Of a stretch of DNA of 36,548 bases, positions 26,734 through 33,727 are shown piece after piece. The position numbers and the translations under genes were made by a program. Below the pieces are notes generated by a model. That model saw only the letters and a program-made list of their open reading frames with translations. It was not told the origin of the DNA and did not search any database. Location of the stretch: positions 1 to 36,548 of IMG/VR virus record IMGVR_UViG_3300047546_001282; one strand, 5' to 3'. Each line of letters opens with the position of its first letter. Within the stretch, counting starts at the first letter, position 1. The DNA is from a virus.

Positions 26734-27496
26734 TTTACCAGAGTTTAGTGCGTCACGATTCAACACGTACAAGACGTGTGCCCGCATGTACTACTATCAG
26801 TATCATGAGTCGCAGCCAAAGAGCGTGCATGCGTACACCGTGATGGGCAGTGCACTGCACTATGCGATCGAGCACTACTACAAGTCAAAAGAACTGCCGT
26901 TAAGTGTATTCTCAACAAAGTTCAATGAGCTGTCTCGAGCAGCGGCGTCTTCAGAGACCGGCATTGTAGCGGGGAATCTAATTAGCAAGGCACATCAGAT
27001 TGGTCAAGACATTCTTCGTGATTTTGATTGGGGAAAGTTGAATCCTACAGAGATCGAGTTTGGGTTCCGCTTTCCATTTCCGCGGGAAAATCCGCTCGTG
27101 ATCATGCGCGGGTTTATTGATATGATTACTGAAGAGGGCTACATCCTCGATCATAAGAGTGCTGGTAAACGGCCAACGAAGGCTGAGCTTGCAGTAAATC
27201 CGCAGCTGCTGCTGTATGTCTGGGCGTATGAGCAAGTTTATGGAAAGAAGCCGGAGAAAGTTTTCTGGCACCATCTTCGAACTGCTGAGCTGATCGAGGC
27301 CGATGTCATGGTGGATTACGATCAGAAGCTAGCAAAGCTTGCCGAGCTACTGCGGTCAATTTTAAGTGACAAAGAATTTGCAAAGCAACCATATGGGTAT
27401 TTTTGCACTAACTTATGTAGCTATCATGATCTTTGCTGGATAAATAAAAATGAACAGTCGTCTGTTACTTCGAGAGGAATTGAGGGATTATTTTAA
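26726..27496 (+). CDS. Cas4/RecB-like nuclease with probable 4Fe-4S cluster
   Basis: A 256-residue PD-(D/E)xK nuclease starting at GTG 26726 (aggag six bases upstream). Motifs in order: 'ASRFNTYKTCARMYYYQYH' (C18), 'GSALHYAIEHYYK', 'GFIDMI' (D132), 'ILDHKSAG' (D142, K144) and 'QLLLYVWAYE'. Near the C-terminus come C227-x3-C231-x5-C237. One N-terminal and three C-terminal cysteines is the Cas4/AddB pattern for a 4Fe-4S cluster that locks the nuclease fold. It probably resects DNA ends for the recombinase encoded just upstream. No Cas1, Cas2 or repeat array is nearby, so this is a phage RecB-family exonuclease, not a CRISPR adaptation gene. Activity is inferred from the motifs. Confidence 0.8.
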   Translation: MSSLPEFSASRFNTYKTCARMYYYQYHESQPKSVHAYTVMGSALHYAIEHYYKSKELPLSVFSTKFNELSRAAASSETGIVAGNLISKAHQIGQDILRDFDWGKLNPTEIEFGFRFPFPRENPLVIMRGFIDMITEEGYILDHKSAGKRPTKAELAVNPQLLLYVWAYEQVYGKKPEKVFWHHLRTAELIEADVMVDYDQKLAKLAELLRSILSDKEFAKQPYGYFCTNLCSYHDLCWINKNEQSSVTSRGIEGLF

Positions 27497-27836
27497 TGAC
27501 AGACTTCCCACCGATGATGCAATCTCGTATCAGCAAGCACTGCAGCAAAATGCTCGCTTTATGGTTGATAATCATCCAATGTCGTTAATTTTGTTACAGG
27601 AGTGGGGAGCTGGATACACAGTTTTTGAGATTTCTATGCGAAACCAGTTACATCTAGGGGTCGTTTGCGACATCTTAAAATTTTGTTTTGAGCTTTTGGG
27701 ACGTAAGCTACACGTTGACGACGCGAGTGTGTTAGCGACAATTCCACAGCAACTGCGTCCAATGGCCAAGAGTGTGTTTCACGCGTATTATGATACGTTC
27801 ACAGAATTACCAGAGAGGGAGGTAGACATGGTATGA
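27450..27836 (+). CDS. Hypothetical protein, helical
   Basis: A 128-residue protein overlapping the previous gene by 47 bases; no strong ribosome site precedes the ATG at 27450, so the true start could be downstream. It is helical with several hydrophobic patches ('HLGVVCDILKFCFELLGRK') but no clear transmembrane segment, signal peptide or known motif. It overlaps the following gene by four bases. I do not recognise a family. Confidence 0.5.
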   Translation: MNSRLLLREELRDYFNDRLPTDDAISYQQALQQNARFMVDNHPMSLILLQEWGAGYTVFEISMRNQLHLGVVCDILKFCFELLGRKLHVDDASVLATIPQQLRPMAKSVFHAYYDTFTELPEREVDMV

Positions 27837-28066
27837 AAAAACGGACACTCACCGAAGATGCACTTCGTAAAGTGCATATAGAGGTAGACGGGTCAGTCGT
27901 CGCTTTAGTAGTTTCAAGTTCATGGGCAGGGGCAAAGCAGCCATTACTTATCCCGCTTTTTGTAGAGAATGAGCCTACAGTCCAGCAATCACTGGATAAG
28001 ATTGCAAGTCATCTAGTCACTTTTGGCTTATACATTCGCGAGTTGGCTCGAGAGGAGAAGAAGTGA
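27833..28066 (+). CDS. Small hypothetical protein
   Basis: A 77-residue protein with a good site (gagggaggt) upstream of ATG 27833 and four-base overlaps at both ends. It is basic at the N-terminus, beta-strand-like in the middle ('GSVVALVVSSSWAG'), and helical and charged at the C-terminus. No family match. The tight coupling to the metallophosphoesterase gene suggests co-expression, perhaps as a partner, but that is only context. Confidence 0.5.
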   Translation: MKKRTLTEDALRKVHIEVDGSVVALVVSSSWAGAKQPLLIPLFVENEPTVQQSLDKIASHLVTFGLYIRELAREEKK

Positions 28067-29085
28067 AAGGCGTTTATTTTAGTAATGGCCGCTACGGCAT
28101 TCGTTGGTGGGATCCAGAACTGAAGAAGTCTATTCATGGCGGTCGTTTTGCCACTTACGAAGAGGCGTGTGAAGCGCTTATTAATCGCACCAAAGCGGAT
28201 GACAAACCGATTATCACCGGCGTTAGTACGCAGATAGATGATAGCGAGTTTGAGGAGTTAGTTGCTATTGGTGCTAAGGCATTTAAAGTTGCAAAGGAGC
28301 AGCATGATGCGAAGAACAGTCAGCATATTTATCTTGGAGAGAAACCTACTGGGATTGCCTTTTTGAGTGATCTTCATCTGGGTAATGCGGGTACTGACTA
28401 CGAAGCAATTCTTCACGACACAAATCTTATTGTCGATACCCCGGGAATGTATGCCGCTTTTCACGGAGACGGTATTGACAACTGGATTGTTGGTAAGCTA
28501 CAGGCACTTCAGCGAGGGCAGGCAGGGAGCTTCCAGTTCGAGATCAACATATTTCGCAGCTGGCTTCGCAAGATACATGAGAAGTTGTTGTTGGTTGTAG
28601 CAGGTAATCATGACAACTGGACCAAGAAGATTGCGGGCTTGGATCTTATTCCAGAGTTGTTGGGTGACACTCATGTCATATATGACCCGTATGAGGCGCG
28701 TGTGTCGCTTTATTGCGGCCCTGCAGCATGGAGTGTTTTGATACGTCACCAATGGAAATACAGCAGTATTTTTAACCCTACGCACGGTATTGAGGTTGGC
28801 CATGATCGTATGAGTCATCCATTTGACATTGGGATCGGCGGGCATACGCACATTGGCACGCTGATGCGGCCATTCTTTCGGCACGGTCGTGAGAAACTTG
28901 CTATACTTACTGGAGCATACAAGCGATTTGACTCATACTCAAAAGAGCTTGGTTATGCTGAGACTGCGACCACGGGTTGCGGTGCCGTAATATTTCACCC
29001 AGATGGGCGCATTTGGTACTCATCTAACTTGAAAACGGCCTGCGAGTATTTAACGTATCTACGGAAGGAGTATCGTGATGAGTGA
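28063..29085 (+). CDS. Metallophosphoesterase fused to N-terminal AP2-like domain
   Basis: A 340-residue protein with a GTG start (gaggag upstream, GTGA overlap). Residues 1-45 ('GVYFSNGRYGIRWWD...IHGGRFATYEEACEAL') resemble the AP2-type DNA-binding fold that phages and homing endonucleases use. Residues about 95-320 form a calcineurin-like phosphoesterase: SDLHLG (D103, H105), HGDG (D136), GNHDNW (N182, H183, D184) and GHTH (H261, H263). This metal-ion pattern is shared with SbcD/Mre11-type nucleases and other phosphoesterases. In the recombination module a DNA-processing role is likely, and the AP2-like part could target it to DNA. A partner ATPase (SbcC-like) is not seen. Confidence 0.75.
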   Translation: MKGVYFSNGRYGIRWWDPELKKSIHGGRFATYEEACEALINRTKADDKPIITGVSTQIDDSEFEELVAIGAKAFKVAKEQHDAKNSQHIYLGEKPTGIAFLSDLHLGNAGTDYEAILHDTNLIVDTPGMYAAFHGDGIDNWIVGKLQALQRGQAGSFQFEINIFRSWLRKIHEKLLLVVAGNHDNWTKKIAGLDLIPELLGDTHVIYDPYEARVSLYCGPAAWSVLIRHQWKYSSIFNPTHGIEVGHDRMSHPFDIGIGGHTHIGTLMRPFFRHGREKLAILTGAYKRFDSYSKELGYAETATTGCGAVIFHPDGRIWYSSNLKTACEYLTYLRKEYRDE

Positions 29086-29257
29086 TTATTGTGAGCAATG
29101 CGGTGATTTTATCGATGAGACTCAGTACGATGGTATTTGCTGCTTTTGCTATTTGCAGGGGCATCCAGAAGAAGATCAGCGAACCGCCGAGTATCAAGCA
29201 TTGCAGGAAATTGCAATGCGTCATCACTACGCACAGGTTTATTATGGCCAAGACTAA
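29078..29257 (+). CDS. Small zinc-ribbon-like protein
   Basis: A 59-residue protein. ATG 29078 lies seven bases after aaggag and is preferred over the in-frame GTG at 29075. Cysteines at C5-x2-C8 and the CCFC cluster (about 21-24) look like a zinc-binding knuckle. The C-terminal half is charged and helical. It overlaps the preceding gene by eight bases and the following HTH gene by fourteen. A small DNA/RNA-binding or regulatory role is possible; no specific family was recognised. Confidence 0.55.
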   Translation: MSDYCEQCGDFIDETQYDGICCFCYLQGHPEEDQRTAEYQALQEIAMRHHYAQVYYGQD

Positions 29258-29453
29258 TCGCACAAGTCAGCTTTTGCTTCAGGAGCTGGCTGAATCAGGG
29301 ACTACTGCTGAGGATTTAGCGGAGTTTATGGATGTGTCTGTCGAACGTGTATGGCAAATTCTCAACGGAGAGGTAACGCCGCAGGTATCAGAGCGATTAA
29401 AGATCGCTGATTGGTTTTCGCTTAATCCGTTAGTATTATGGGGGACTCGCTAA
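29244..29453 (+). CDS. Small HTH protein resembling HigA/XRE
   Basis: A 69-residue protein. The pattern 'TTAEDLAEFMDVSVERVWQI' then 'LNGEVTPQVSERLKIADWFSLN' matches a helix-turn-helix of the XRE/HigA antitoxin type. The ribosome site is weak (cagg), and the coding region overlaps the zinc-ribbon gene by 14 bases. No toxin gene sits next to it; the upstream zinc-ribbon ORF is a poor RelE/HigB match. It is more likely a phage transcription regulator of neighbouring genes. The stop TAA overlaps the ThyX start by one base. Confidence 0.6.
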   Translation: MAKTNRTSQLLLQELAESGTTAEDLAEFMDVSVERVWQILNGEVTPQVSERLKIADWFSLNPLVLWGTR

Positions 29454-30142
29454 TGTATGTAAAACTGCAAGGAAAAACGCAGCCAGAGGACGCAGCAATC
29501 TCTATTGAGGAGTTTGTTACGTACTTAGCTCGAGTGAGCAACCCTAAGAATCAAGGAAATCACGCAACAAGCAAACGTCTTTGGCGATACTTGCTTCGAA
29601 AGAAGCACTACTCTCCACTGGAGATGGTCAACTTGGTCATTGAGATTGTTGCGCCGCGTGATATTACGCGGCAGATTTTACGGCATCGAAGCTTCGCGTT
29701 TCAAGAGCTAAGTCAACGATACACAAGTCCGCTTGAACTTGGTCAAGAAACGAGAGAGGCACGCTTGCAGGACACCACTAATCGTCAGAACAGTATTGAA
29801 CTGCCTGACGGTCCTGAGAGTGAGTGGTTACGGGAAGAATGGGCACGGCGGCAGGCACTCGTCGTCGACGTTGCTCAAGAGCAATACAACTGGGCCCTTA
29901 ACGCAGGAATTGCGAAAGAATTGGCCCGGGTAGTACTTCCAGAAGGAAATACGGTGTCTCGTATTTATATGAATGGTACACTCCGTTCTTGGTTACACTA
30001 CTGTCAGGTACGCATGGGACCTGAGACGCAGAAAGAGCATCGTGAGGTAGCTCAACAGTGTTGGGACATCGTAGTTTCGGTTTTTCCTGTTTTAGGCGAG
30101 CCTGAGTTTAACCCGCAAAACGCGTGGAAAGGAGACGATTAA
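29453..30142 (+). CDS. thyX: Flavin-dependent thymidylate synthase ThyX
   Basis: A 229-residue enzyme that makes dTMP from dUMP using FAD, NADPH and methylene-tetrahydrofolate, in the cytoplasm. The ThyX signature RHR-x7-S is present: R77-H78-R79 followed by 'SFAFQELS' (S87). Further ThyX regions: 'MVNLVIEIVAPRDITRQIL', and 'VLPEGNTVSRIYMNGTLRSW' with the conserved NGTLR stretch. ATG 29453 follows ggggga and overlaps the preceding stop (TAATG); an upstream in-frame ATG at 29438 is less likely. It supplies thymidine for phage DNA. Next to a DUF1599-like gene it could also hint at modified-nucleotide metabolism, but ThyX itself makes dTMP. Confidence 0.9.
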   Translation: MYVKLQGKTQPEDAAISIEEFVTYLARVSNPKNQGNHATSKRLWRYLLRKKHYSPLEMVNLVIEIVAPRDITRQILRHRSFAFQELSQRYTSPLELGQETREARLQDTTNRQNSIELPDGPESEWLREEWARRQALVVDVAQEQYNWALNAGIAKELARVVLPEGNTVSRIYMNGTLRSWLHYCQVRMGPETQKEHREVAQQCWDIVVSVFPVLGEPEFNPQNAWKGDD

Positions 30143-30143
30143 T

Positions 30144-30488
30144 ATGGAAGTTACAACTACCGAGATTGTGCGGGCCGACGCATATACTGCATATCCCAAG
30201 CAGCGTGCTGAGTTTGAGGCCATTCTTCAACAATTACTAAAGCTGCATATTGCTAAGACATCTGATTACAGTCCAACCAATATCAATGGAGTTGGTGAGA
30301 TCGGTATCACAGTACGCCTCTGGGATAAAATGGCACGTCTTATGAATCTATTGGGGTGGGATATTACAACAGGATCACTGCGGAGTGCAAAAGAACCGCG
30401 CAACGAACCAATCGAAGACACACTTCTTGATCTGGCCAGTTATGCGATCATTATGCTAATTTATCGCCGCGGTAAATGGGGGAAATAG
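30144..30488 (+). CDS. MazG-like / nucleotide-modification-associated domain (Nmad1, DUF1599) protein
   Basis: A 114-residue protein one base after ThyX, after a strong ggaaaggag. It has 'KTSDYSPTNINGVGEIGITV' (D41, Y42), 'RLWDKMARLMNLL' and 'EPIEDTLLDLASYAI' (E91, D92, D96), a pattern like the DUF1599/Nmad1 family, which I place near all-alpha NTP pyrophosphatases of the MazG type. It may hydrolyse or bind a nucleotide, either to keep unwanted nucleotides out of DNA or in modified-base pathways, where Nmad1 proteins occur. The ThyX neighbour supports nucleotide metabolism. The precise substrate is unknown. Confidence 0.65.
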   Translation: MEVTTTEIVRADAYTAYPKQRAEFEAILQQLLKLHIAKTSDYSPTNINGVGEIGITVRLWDKMARLMNLLGWDITTGSLRSAKEPRNEPIEDTLLDLASYAIIMLIYRRGKWGK

Positions 30489-30490
30489 AG

Positions 30491-30766
30491 ATGAGCGATT
30501 TACCAACTGTACAGGCAGAAGAGTACAATCCGGCAAAAGATCCAATGCATCCGTACGGTAAGCCGTGTAGCGTATGTTCTACGGAGTTTGAGGAGGAAGA
30601 ATGGGGAACCATGGGATGGTTGGGAATTTTGCCTGTAAGTTTCTGTGTGACATGCACTACTGGTATCTACAATATGGTACTGCAGTCACTTGATGTCGAG
30701 GAAGTAGAAATGATTCTTGAAGAGAAGCGTGCTGAAGCAGCTGGAGAAGTAACTCAGCAAGCGTAG
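30491..30766 (+). CDS. Small zinc-ribbon-like protein
   Basis: A 91-residue protein starting at ATG 30491, seven bases after ggggga. Two CxxC pairs ('CSVC' near 27-30 and 'CVTC' near 51-54) form a plausible zinc ribbon; the C-terminus is an acidic helix. No family was named. It is the last gene before a terminator at 30774, in the unit that includes ThyX and the Nmad1-like gene. Confidence 0.55.
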   Translation: MSDLPTVQAEEYNPAKDPMHPYGKPCSVCSTEFEEEEWGTMGWLGILPVSFCVTCTTGIYNMVLQSLDVEEVEMILEEKRAEAAGEVTQQA

Positions 30767-30773
30767 TAAGGGG

Positions 30774-30806
30774 ATGCAGCATCAGCGTAGATGCTGCATT
30801 CTTTTT
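30774..30806 (+). terminator. Rho-independent terminator ending at the tRNA-Arg 5' end
   Basis: A 10-bp stem (atgcagcatc with gatgctgcat), a six-base loop and a T-rich tail (tcttttt). The tail's last T is the base just before the first tRNA-Arg nucleotide at 30807. It closes the nucleotide-metabolism unit; the tRNA is therefore read through or has its own promoter. Confidence 0.9.
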
Positions 30807-30882
30807 GCCGGTGTAACTCAATGGACAGAGTAACTGCCTTCTAAGCAGTAAGTTGTGGGTTCGAATCCCGCCACCGGCACCA
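30807..30882 (+). tRNA. tRNA-Arg (anticodon TCT)
   Basis: A cloverleaf with 7-bp acceptor (gccggtg with caccggc), D arm (actc/gagt), anticodon stem actgc/gcagt with loop cttctaa (anticodon TCT at 30840-30842), T arm with ttcgaat, discriminator A and encoded CCA. It reads AGA. Confidence 0.95.
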
Positions 30883-30911
30883 GACTTTTCACTAAAAGAG
30901 GTATTAATGGA

Positions 30912-31715
30912 ATGAATATTATTTTAGGTGTGTATAACGGGTATAATAGTTTAAAAACTAGTAAAGGCGGAATATATTACTTTGCGAAAAGCTTAAGAAA
31001 GCACAATAAAGATTGCAAAGTAGTTATACTATGCGAAAGAGGGAAGCTGTTTAAAGAATTAGAGGATCTATGCAACGAGTATAACTTCGATATTTACAGC
31101 GATTTTGTTTTTAACTATGATTTGATGCTGCATCGATACGAGATCTATCATCAAATACTCGAAAAGTGGGGTAGTGAAAAAATTGACAAAATAATGCTTT
31201 GCGATCTAGACGATGTTATTTTTCAAGGAGATCCTTTTTCAATTCAGTTTGACGAGCAAATTTACTGTGCTGCCGAGTGTAACATACTTTCGGATAGAAA
31301 CAGCGGCAGCTCAGGTTTAAATAGATACTGGATTGAGCACGCATCCTCTGTAACCGAATACAATAACAACAATTTTGAAAATCAGCCGGTTGTGTGTGCC
31401 GGTACAATCTTAGGCACGTACTCAGGTATAATAAACTGTTTGCAGTTTTATCTCGGCGTGCAGCGCAGAAAATCGGGTTCTAAAGATTTCTTCGATCAAG
31501 GATTGTACAACATTTATATCTACAACTACGTAGACGCACACTCTAGAAAAATTCTACCGCACAGAAATTCTCAAATATTAACATTAGATAGTGTTATTTT
31601 TGATAGCTTGAATGTTCGAGATAATAAAATAATCAATGATGCTGGGGAACTCTATATTGTTCTACATCAAATTAACAGGTGTAATCCTGAATTTATGAAA
31701 AGTTTAGTTGATTAG
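30912..31715 (+). CDS. GT-A-fold glycosyltransferase
   Basis: A 267-residue protein. ATG 30912 is used; an in-frame ATG at 30855 lies within the tRNA and is rejected. A GT-A pattern is visible: an N-terminal strand 'MNIILGVYNGYNSL', then 'KIMLCDLDDVIFQGDPF' with the D98-L-D100-D101 metal/nucleotide-sugar motif, and an acceptor region with 'NQPVVCAGTILGTYSG' and 'DQGLYNIYIYNY', typical of GT8/GT-A enzymes that hold UDP-sugar. The acceptor is unknown. Arginine codons are mainly AGA, served by the adjacent tRNA-Arg. It forms a pair with the next gene between two tRNAs. Confidence 0.7.
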   Translation: MNIILGVYNGYNSLKTSKGGIYYFAKSLRKHNKDCKVVILCERGKLFKELEDLCNEYNFDIYSDFVFNYDLMLHRYEIYHQILEKWGSEKIDKIMLCDLDDVIFQGDPFSIQFDEQIYCAAECNILSDRNSGSSGLNRYWIEHASSVTEYNNNNFENQPVVCAGTILGTYSGIINCLQFYLGVQRRKSGSKDFFDQGLYNIYIYNYVDAHSRKILPHRNSQILTLDSVIFDSLNVRDNKIINDAGELYIVLHQINRCNPEFMKSLVD

Positions 31716-31727
31716 GAGGAAAGTTCG

Positions 31728-32324
31728 ATGATTCATATTATTACACCCTGCACACGGCCAGAAAATTTAAACATAATGCGACTAACTGTGCCTACTGCGT
31801 GTTCTTGGGTAATTGTGTTAGATGCTACACAAGCAAATGCTAGTATTAGCTTTGATATACCTACTTATATTTCTGATCCTGCTAACTATAACTCAGCAGT
31901 TACGTTGTATCGTTCACCATATACAGGACACGCGGGCAATCCGAATAGAAACTTTGCTCTTGATCAAATGACTTTTGATGACTTAGACTGGGTGTATATT
32001 CTAGATGACGATAATATTATTCACCCAAGCTGGTTCAATCGAGTAATAAACTTAGTTGACGAGCGACTTAATATGATAAGCTGGGGGCAGGTATGGAAAA
32101 ATGGATCGGTTCGCTTACCACCAGCACCAAATCCTCGTGTAGGTAACATTGACACCTCTTGTTATATGGTTCGCGGTCGGTTAATGAAGCACCTTCGATT
32201 CGACATGGATTACTGTGCAGATGGTATGCTTGCGGAGCAGGCCGCCTCACATGGTGGCCACCTCTGTCTTAATGAATATCTCGGGTATTACAATTACTTG
32301 CGTACGCCGCCCGATAGAGAATAG
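31728..32324 (+). CDS. GT2-like glycosyltransferase
   Basis: A 198-residue protein starting after taggagg. It opens with 'IHIITPCTRPENLNIMRLT', as GT-A family enzymes do, and has 'WVYILDDDNIIHPSWF' (D93, D94, D95), matching the acidic metal site of GT2-type glycosyltransferases. A compact C-terminus holds 'YCADGMLAEQAA'. It is shorter than usual GT2 enzymes, so it may be a minimal catalytic domain or act with the preceding gene. It lies 12 bases after the other glycosyltransferase. The acceptor could be virion, cell envelope or DNA; the sequence does not decide. Confidence 0.7.
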   Translation: MIHIITPCTRPENLNIMRLTVPTACSWVIVLDATQANASISFDIPTYISDPANYNSAVTLYRSPYTGHAGNPNRNFALDQMTFDDLDWVYILDDDNIIHPSWFNRVINLVDERLNMISWGQVWKNGSVRLPPAPNPRVGNIDTSCYMVRGRLMKHLRFDMDYCADGMLAEQAASHGGHLCLNEYLGYYNYLRTPPDRE

Positions 32325-32347
32325 CATACTATATAGTAATAGTGTAT

Positions 32348-32380
32348 AATAACTAGGAAGGATTTCCCTTCCTAGTTATT
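32348..32380 (+). other. 14-bp perfect intergenic hairpin before tRNA-Leu
   Basis: aataactaggaagg pairs with ccttcctagttatt over a five-base loop. There is no U-tract, so it is not a classic terminator. It lies eight bases before the tRNA-Leu start and overlaps a TATAAT at 32345-32350. It could separate the glycosyltransferase mRNA from the tRNA by RNase processing or weak termination. Confidence 0.7.
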
Positions 32381-32388
32381 ACCTAGCT

Positions 32389-32474
32389 GCCGAAGTGGCG
32401 GAATGGCAGACGCTACGGTCTTAAAAACCGTTGAGGGCAACCTCGTACGGGTTCGACTCCCGTCTTCGGCACCA
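32389..32474 (+). tRNA. tRNA-Leu (anticodon TAA)
   Basis: A type II tRNA with 7-bp acceptor (gccgaag with cttcggc), anticodon stem acggt/accgt and loop cttaaaa (anticodon TAA at 32422-32424), a long variable arm (gagggcaacctc), T loop ttcgact, discriminator A and encoded CCA. It reads TTA. Confidence 0.95.
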
Positions 32475-32489
32475 AATAAAGGAGGTTTT

Positions 32490-33044
32490 ATGACAGAATC
32501 AAGTCGCTTAGCTAACTGCTTAATTATCAATGGGCCTAATGTTGATGCATCTAAAATGACGACTGCGCTTATGACGAAGAACAAAACACTGCGATCGGAA
32601 GACGTAAGCCGAATTGTCACGGCGTACGTGGTAATGGGGGAGATTTCCTTAATTGGCAATCTTATGCCGTTTGCTCAAGCAATTCATGAAACTGGCTGGT
32701 TTACCTCCAGACGATGGTTGGAGAATTATAATCCGGCTGGTATTGGTGCAACCAACGACGGTGCTGAGGGTGGTAAGTGGCTTACTCCCGAAGCAGGTAT
32801 TTTTGCTCAATATGCACACTTACTTGCGTATGCAGTTAAGCCTACAGAGTCGTATGCTGGCGTGATGATTTCTCAGTTGCAGTATCTCGCGAAGTGCTCG
32901 CCGCGATACACAACTTTAGAGCGTTTAAATTTACTAGGTATTGCAACGAAATGGGTAGATCTAAACGGTCGCTGGGCGTATCCCGGCAAAACGTACGCAC
33001 AGGCAATCACAAAGATTGCCGAATTTATTGTCAATGTTAACTAA
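32490..33044 (+). CDS. Glucosaminidase-like endolysin
   Basis: A 184-residue protein starting after ggagg, 16 bases past tRNA-Leu. The pattern 'LMPFAQAIHETGWFTS' (probable catalytic E67), then 'NPAGIGATNDG', a 'GKWLTPEAGIFAQYAHLLAY' stretch and later 'AYPGKTYAQAI' is typical of phage and bacterial glucosaminidase/endo-beta-N-acetylglucosaminidase domains (Glucosaminidase/LytG type). It would cut the cell wall glycan to help lysis. No signal peptide or cell wall-binding repeat is seen, so a holin is expected but not identified here. Length is that of a single catalytic domain. Confidence 0.7.
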   Translation: MTESSRLANCLIINGPNVDASKMTTALMTKNKTLRSEDVSRIVTAYVVMGEISLIGNLMPFAQAIHETGWFTSRRWLENYNPAGIGATNDGAEGGKWLTPEAGIFAQYAHLLAYAVKPTESYAGVMISQLQYLAKCSPRYTTLERLNLLGIATKWVDLNGRWAYPGKTYAQAITKIAEFIVNVN

Positions 33045-33055
33045 GGAGGACACGA

Positions 33056-33727
33056 ATGAAGCCAATACAAATTCCGTTGGACGGGACGTATGGGGCAACG
33101 ACCCCAACTTTTGCAGTAGACAAGACAGGGGCGATCTATACCACGACGGTAGGAAATCTCCGTGGCAGTGGACCATGGGGTACTCGTTTGTGGAAGATAG
33201 AGGTAGGCAAAAAAGCACAGCAGTTGTTTTTTGCCCCGGGAAATATTTCTTTAATTTCTGTAGACGGAAAAATGATGGTCGTATTTACCGACCCGTCAAA
33301 TGGACGGGGGTATAATGCACCGATTTTTTATTTTGAACTTCCCGGATATGTACCGATTGAGTCAACAGTCTCAAGTACCACTGTCAACATCAATGACGCA
33401 CAGATCGCAGAGATGAAGCTCGCTATTCAAAGTGCAACCACATTGGCCAATCGTGCGGTAGCAGCTGGCGATAGTGCTGCGGCTCTTACAAATCAGGTGA
33501 ACACGCTTGCAAATCGCATTGATGATTTAGAAAATCAAATTCGGCAGTTAGAGGCCCAGAAGCCAGCTCAATCGCTATCCAAGCAAGAGATCGCGGACCT
33601 CGTGTGGTCAAAAATCTGGGATATGCTGTGGATTCTTCGACAAGATATGTCAAAAGGTACAGCCAGTGATCCCAATTCGCAAGGATGGATCAACGATCTT
33701 ACCGCGTTTATTAAAAAGGTGCGGTAA
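33056..33727 (+). CDS. Hypothetical beta/coiled-coil protein downstream of endolysin
   Basis: A 223-residue protein after taaggagg. Residues 1-100 are beta-rich with 'GTYGATTPTFAVDKTGAIYT'. Residues about 115-180 are a coiled coil ('ANRIDDLENQIRQLEAQ'), and the C-terminus is a helix with aromatic residues ('SKIWDMLWILRQDM'). No transmembrane helix is long enough to call a holin. It could be a virion accessory or an adhesion stalk. The gene is coupled to the next by a one-base overlap. No family recognised. Confidence 0.5.
   Translation: MKPIQIPLDGTYGATTPTFAVDKTGAIYTTTVGNLRGSGPWGTRLWKIEVGKKAQQLFFAPGNISLISVDGKMMVVFTDPSNGRGYNAPIFYFELPGYVPIESTVSSTTVNINDAQIAEMKLAIQSATTLANRAVAAGDSAAALTNQVNTLANRIDDLENQIRQLEAQKPAQSLSKQEIADLVWSKIWDMLWILRQDMSKGTASDPNSQGWINDLTAFIKKVR

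Noticed and set aside
26726-27496. Cas4 as part of a CRISPR adaptation system
   Set aside because: No Cas1, Cas2 or array nearby; it sits in a phage recombination module.
28063-28200. AP2-like segment read as an integrase arm domain
   Set aside because: No tyrosine or serine recombinase catalytic residues follow; a phosphoesterase follows instead.
30855-30911. Longer start for the first GT-A glycosyltransferase
   Set aside because: The extension would code through tRNA-Arg; ATG 30912 matches the natural start of the domain.
32403-32489. Longer start for the endolysin gene
   Set aside because: The extension runs through tRNA-Leu; ATG 32490 has a strong ggagg site.
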